In this document: piece by piece, positions 62,567 to 64,000 of the stretch
Layout of the letters: each line of letters starts with the position of its first letter
Numbering within the stretch: position 1 is the stretch's first letter
From: Sporocytophaga myxococcoides
Lineage (GTDB): Bacteria > Bacteroidota > Bacteroidia > Cytophagales > Cytophagaceae
Assembly: GCF_000775915.1 (NCBI RefSeq)
Contig: NZ_BBLT01000003.1
Span: forward strand, 1-64,000
Length of the DNA: 64,000 nt
Reading direction: 5' to 3'
The notes under the pieces: generated by a model
Database searches by the model: none
What the model saw: the letters and a program-made list of their open reading frames with translations, nothing else
What the model was told of the DNA's origin: nothing
Program-made: the position numbers and the translations under genes

Positions 62567-63160
62567 CGACCTGAAAGGGTCGCACAAAAGAACCTGCAGC
62601 TTATTATAAATATTCAAACATACTAGAATAAAAAAAACCAGATATGGCAGGAACATTTTCTCAGATTTACATACAAGTTGTCTGTGCAGTGAAAGGTAGA
62701 GAAAGTTTAATAGAGTCTTACTGGGAAAAGGAATTATTTAAATATATCACAGGCATAGTTAGAAATAAAGATCAAAAATTACTGGCTATAAATGGGATGC
62801 CAGACCATATTCATATATTAATAGGAATGAAGCCAAGCTGTTGTTTATCTGATTTGATTAGAGAAATTAAAAAGTCATCCAGCATATACATTAAGGATAA
62901 AAAATTTTCAAAGTTTAAGTTCCAGTGGCAGGATGGTTATGGAGCATTTTCATATAGCCATTCTGCATTGGATAATGTAATTGGATACATTGCCAATCAG
63001 AAGGAACATCATAAAAAGCAAACATTCAGAGAGGAATACAAAGCTTTATTGAACAAATTTCAAATTGAGCATAAAGACGAGTATTTGTTTGAATGGATAG
63101 AATAGTTTTCATAAAAATCTTTGGTGTTTTAACAGCCTTAAAACCAGGTCATATATAGGG
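62567..63160 (+). mobile_element. Full-length IS200/REP-type element (unit U3)
   Basis: Same layout as the other units but with an intact transposase between hairpins: B at 62567-62582 (one base short), C position decayed at about 62610-62632, transposase 62644-63105, and a decayed A around 63142-63155 (CCAGGTCATATATAGGG). The exact ends cannot be set without other copies; IS200-type elements lack terminal inverted repeats and are bounded by subterminal hairpins. Confidence 0.65.
62644..63105 (+). CDS. tnpA: IS200/IS605-family (REP-associated) tyrosine transposase
   Basis: 153 residues of the Y1 HUH transposase fold. The HUH metal motif is HIH at residues 55-57 (PDHIHILIG), and the nucleophile is Tyr115 in VIGYIANQKEHHKK. 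FQWQDGYGAFSYSHS is conserved in this Bacteroidota group. It nicks and joins single-stranded DNA at hairpin ends. The gene appears intact, with normal length and both motifs, and lies inside the hairpin array. No tnpB accompanies it. Confidence 0.93.
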   Translation: MAGTFSQIYIQVVCAVKGRESLIESYWEKELFKYITGIVRNKDQKLLAINGMPDHIHILIGMKPSCCLSDLIREIKKSSSIYIKDKKFSKFKFQWQDGYGAFSYSHSALDNVIGYIANQKEHHKKQTFREEYKALLNKFQIEHKDEYLFEWIE

Positions 63161-63182
63161 TAGAGCACTGAGCATGTATATT

Positions 63183-63385
63183 TGACCCCTTCAGGGTCGC
63201 ATCAAAAAAGCACTGATACTTTACTATAAACATTAATCCCTTCAGGATTAAATTCGGCAAAAGCTTTTTTCGGAATTAAAGTCATTTCATCTAAGTAGCC
63301 AAAGAGGGTTAAGGCATTATTGTGAAAAATTAAATCTTTTGAATTAGTTAAATTGTAGAGGAAGTGATCACAAAGAGGTCATATG
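63183..63385. repeat. Array unit U4
   Basis: Hairpin B at 63183-63199 has the first base changed (TGACCCCTTCAGGGTCG). Hairpin C TAATCCCTTCAGGATTA is at 63234-63250, and a decayed A (TGATCACAAAGAGGTC) at about 63365-63380. It shares with U5 the stretch CTTTTTTCGGAATTAAAGTC and the run GAATTAGTTAAATTGTAG before A. Confidence 0.8.
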
Positions 63386-63413
63386 TTTATGAAAAATTGT
63401 AATAGGTATTATT

Positions 63414-63620
63414 CGACCCCTTCAGGGCCGTACCAACCTTGATACTTTCTATAAACATATAATCCCTTCTGGATTAAACTTGGCAGAAGCTTTTTTTCGG
63501 AATTAAAGTCATCTCATCTAAGTAGCCTAAGGGCTAGGCATTATTATTAAAGATTAAATGTTTTGAATTAGTTAAATTGTAGTGGAATTGACCTCGAAGA
63601 GGTCAAATGTTTATAGAAGA
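63414..63620. repeat. Array unit U5
   Basis: B at 63414-63430 with one mismatch (CGACCCCTTCAGGGCCG), C at 63460-63476 (loop CTTCT), and a perfect A GACCTCGAAGAGGTC at 63590-63604. It closely resembles U4 over its whole length, indicating recent duplication of this unit. Confidence 0.85.
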
Positions 63621-63639
63621 AAATGTAAAAGGTGTTATT

Positions 63640-63865
63640 CGACCCTGAAGGGGTCGCACAAAAACCTTGATTATTCAATCCCTTCAGTATTTAAAAACAA
63701 ATTCTGAAGAAACATTTTCTCCTAATTACAATCAGGTTGCTGTGTAGCTAAAGGGCAGAGAAGGTATTAGTAATAATAAAATCAAAAATTTCTTTTGAAG
63801 GAATTTTAAATGTTTTGGATTAGCTGAAAGTCCTAAGGTTACCTTGAAGAGCTCATATGTTTATA
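63640..63865. repeat. Array unit U6 with the clearest transposase remnant
   Basis: B CGACCCTGAAGGGGTCG at 63640-63656, a decayed C at 63674-63690, and a decayed A at about 63840-63854 followed by CATATGTTTATAG. Bases about 63706-63770 follow the transposase start (62648-62713) closely: both share AACATTTTCTC, a TTACA word, GTTG, CTGTG and AGAGAA in order. Confidence 0.85.
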
Positions 63866-63886
63866 GAGACGTCGAGCAAATATATT

Positions 63887-64000
63887 CGACCCCTTCAGGG
63901 TCGTTCTTAAACCTTGATACTTTACTATAAACATGTAATCCCTTCAGGATTAAAACTTGACTCTGCAGAATGATTTTCAGAATTAAATTCAGCTCGTCTT
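63887..64000. repeat. Array unit U7, cut by the window edge
   Basis: Perfect hairpin B at 63887-63903 and perfect hairpin C at 63936-63952, with the shared spacer CCTTGATACTTTACTATAAA between them. The unit continues beyond the window. Confidence 0.85.

Noticed and set aside
62011-64000. CRISPR array
   Set aside because: Repeats are palindromic, of three different kinds and 184-293 bases apart with related intervening sequence; there are no uniform direct repeats of about 30 bases with unique spacers and no cas genes.

Overview
The window reads as AT-rich chromosomal DNA of a gliding Bacteroidota, most likely order Cytophagales (Cytophaga/Sporocytophaga-like). Support comes from the gliding-motility lipoproteins GldB, GldD and GldJ, a GldE fragment and a GldN-like protein, a type IX secretion (T9SS) C-terminal sorting domain, PorT-like outer-membrane barrels, lineage-specific families (DUF4175, DUF2147, DUF434), TTG starts and weak Shine-Dalgarno signals. 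The genus is inference; the phylum is well supported. No rRNA or tRNA gene was seen.

Layout. 0-11.7 kb: tail of an unknown gene, LEA2 lipoprotein, Nudix hydrolase, recG, then the gldD-gldE-ssb-mutY block facing the HU-TPR-COX24-like-rng block, an outer-membrane barrel and gldB. 11.7-16.3 kb: a minus-strand nth-asnB-GT4 run and an ECF sigma factor with a 75-aa partner. 16.5-20.4 kb: uvrA, a DUF434 protein and a YjdJ-like protein. 20.5-25.8 kb: an ECF sigma/RskA-type anti-sigma pair, a GldN-like protein, an outer-membrane barrel, gldJ and comF. 25.8-33.1 kb: xth, an oligopeptide-binding lipoprotein, a giant DUF4175 coiled-coil protein, an RsbW-like ATPase and ybeY. 33.1-38.1 kb: four parS-like palindromes, mnmG, a methyltransferase, an Ig-like lipoprotein and an AT-rich gene-free stretch with two DnaA boxes, the best candidate for oriC. 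38.1-43.6 kb: a TPR lipid-raft-free periplasmic-type TPR protein, an acyl-CoA ligase, a DUF4380-like protein and an AlkD-like glycosylase. 43.6-50.2 kb: GT2, DUF2147 and a compact exosortase locus (exosortase, membrane partner, T9SS-targeted leucine-rich-repeat protein, small C-terminal-anchor protein). 50.3-55.9 kb: AraC regulator, hairpin repeats, and a four-gene lipid-linked sugar cluster with the same logic as the Arn pathway. 56.2-59.7 kb: three kynurenine-pathway genes for de novo NAD synthesis from tryptophan. 59.7-64 kb: accessory small genes, a NADAR protein, and a tandem array of hairpin repeats built around an IS200/REP-type tyrosine transposase.

How the parts fit. Gliding/T9SS genes are spread over several small loci rather than one operon. 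DNA repair and recombination genes (recG, mutY, nth, uvrA, xth, alkD, ssb) are numerous, and the parS sites, mnmG and DnaA boxes together point to the replication-origin region. The most unusual structures are the transposase-centred repeat array in which neighbouring units look like internally deleted copies of the transposase element, the exosortase locus, the oriC/parS region, and a gldE gene that lacks its membrane domain beside a long hairpin.
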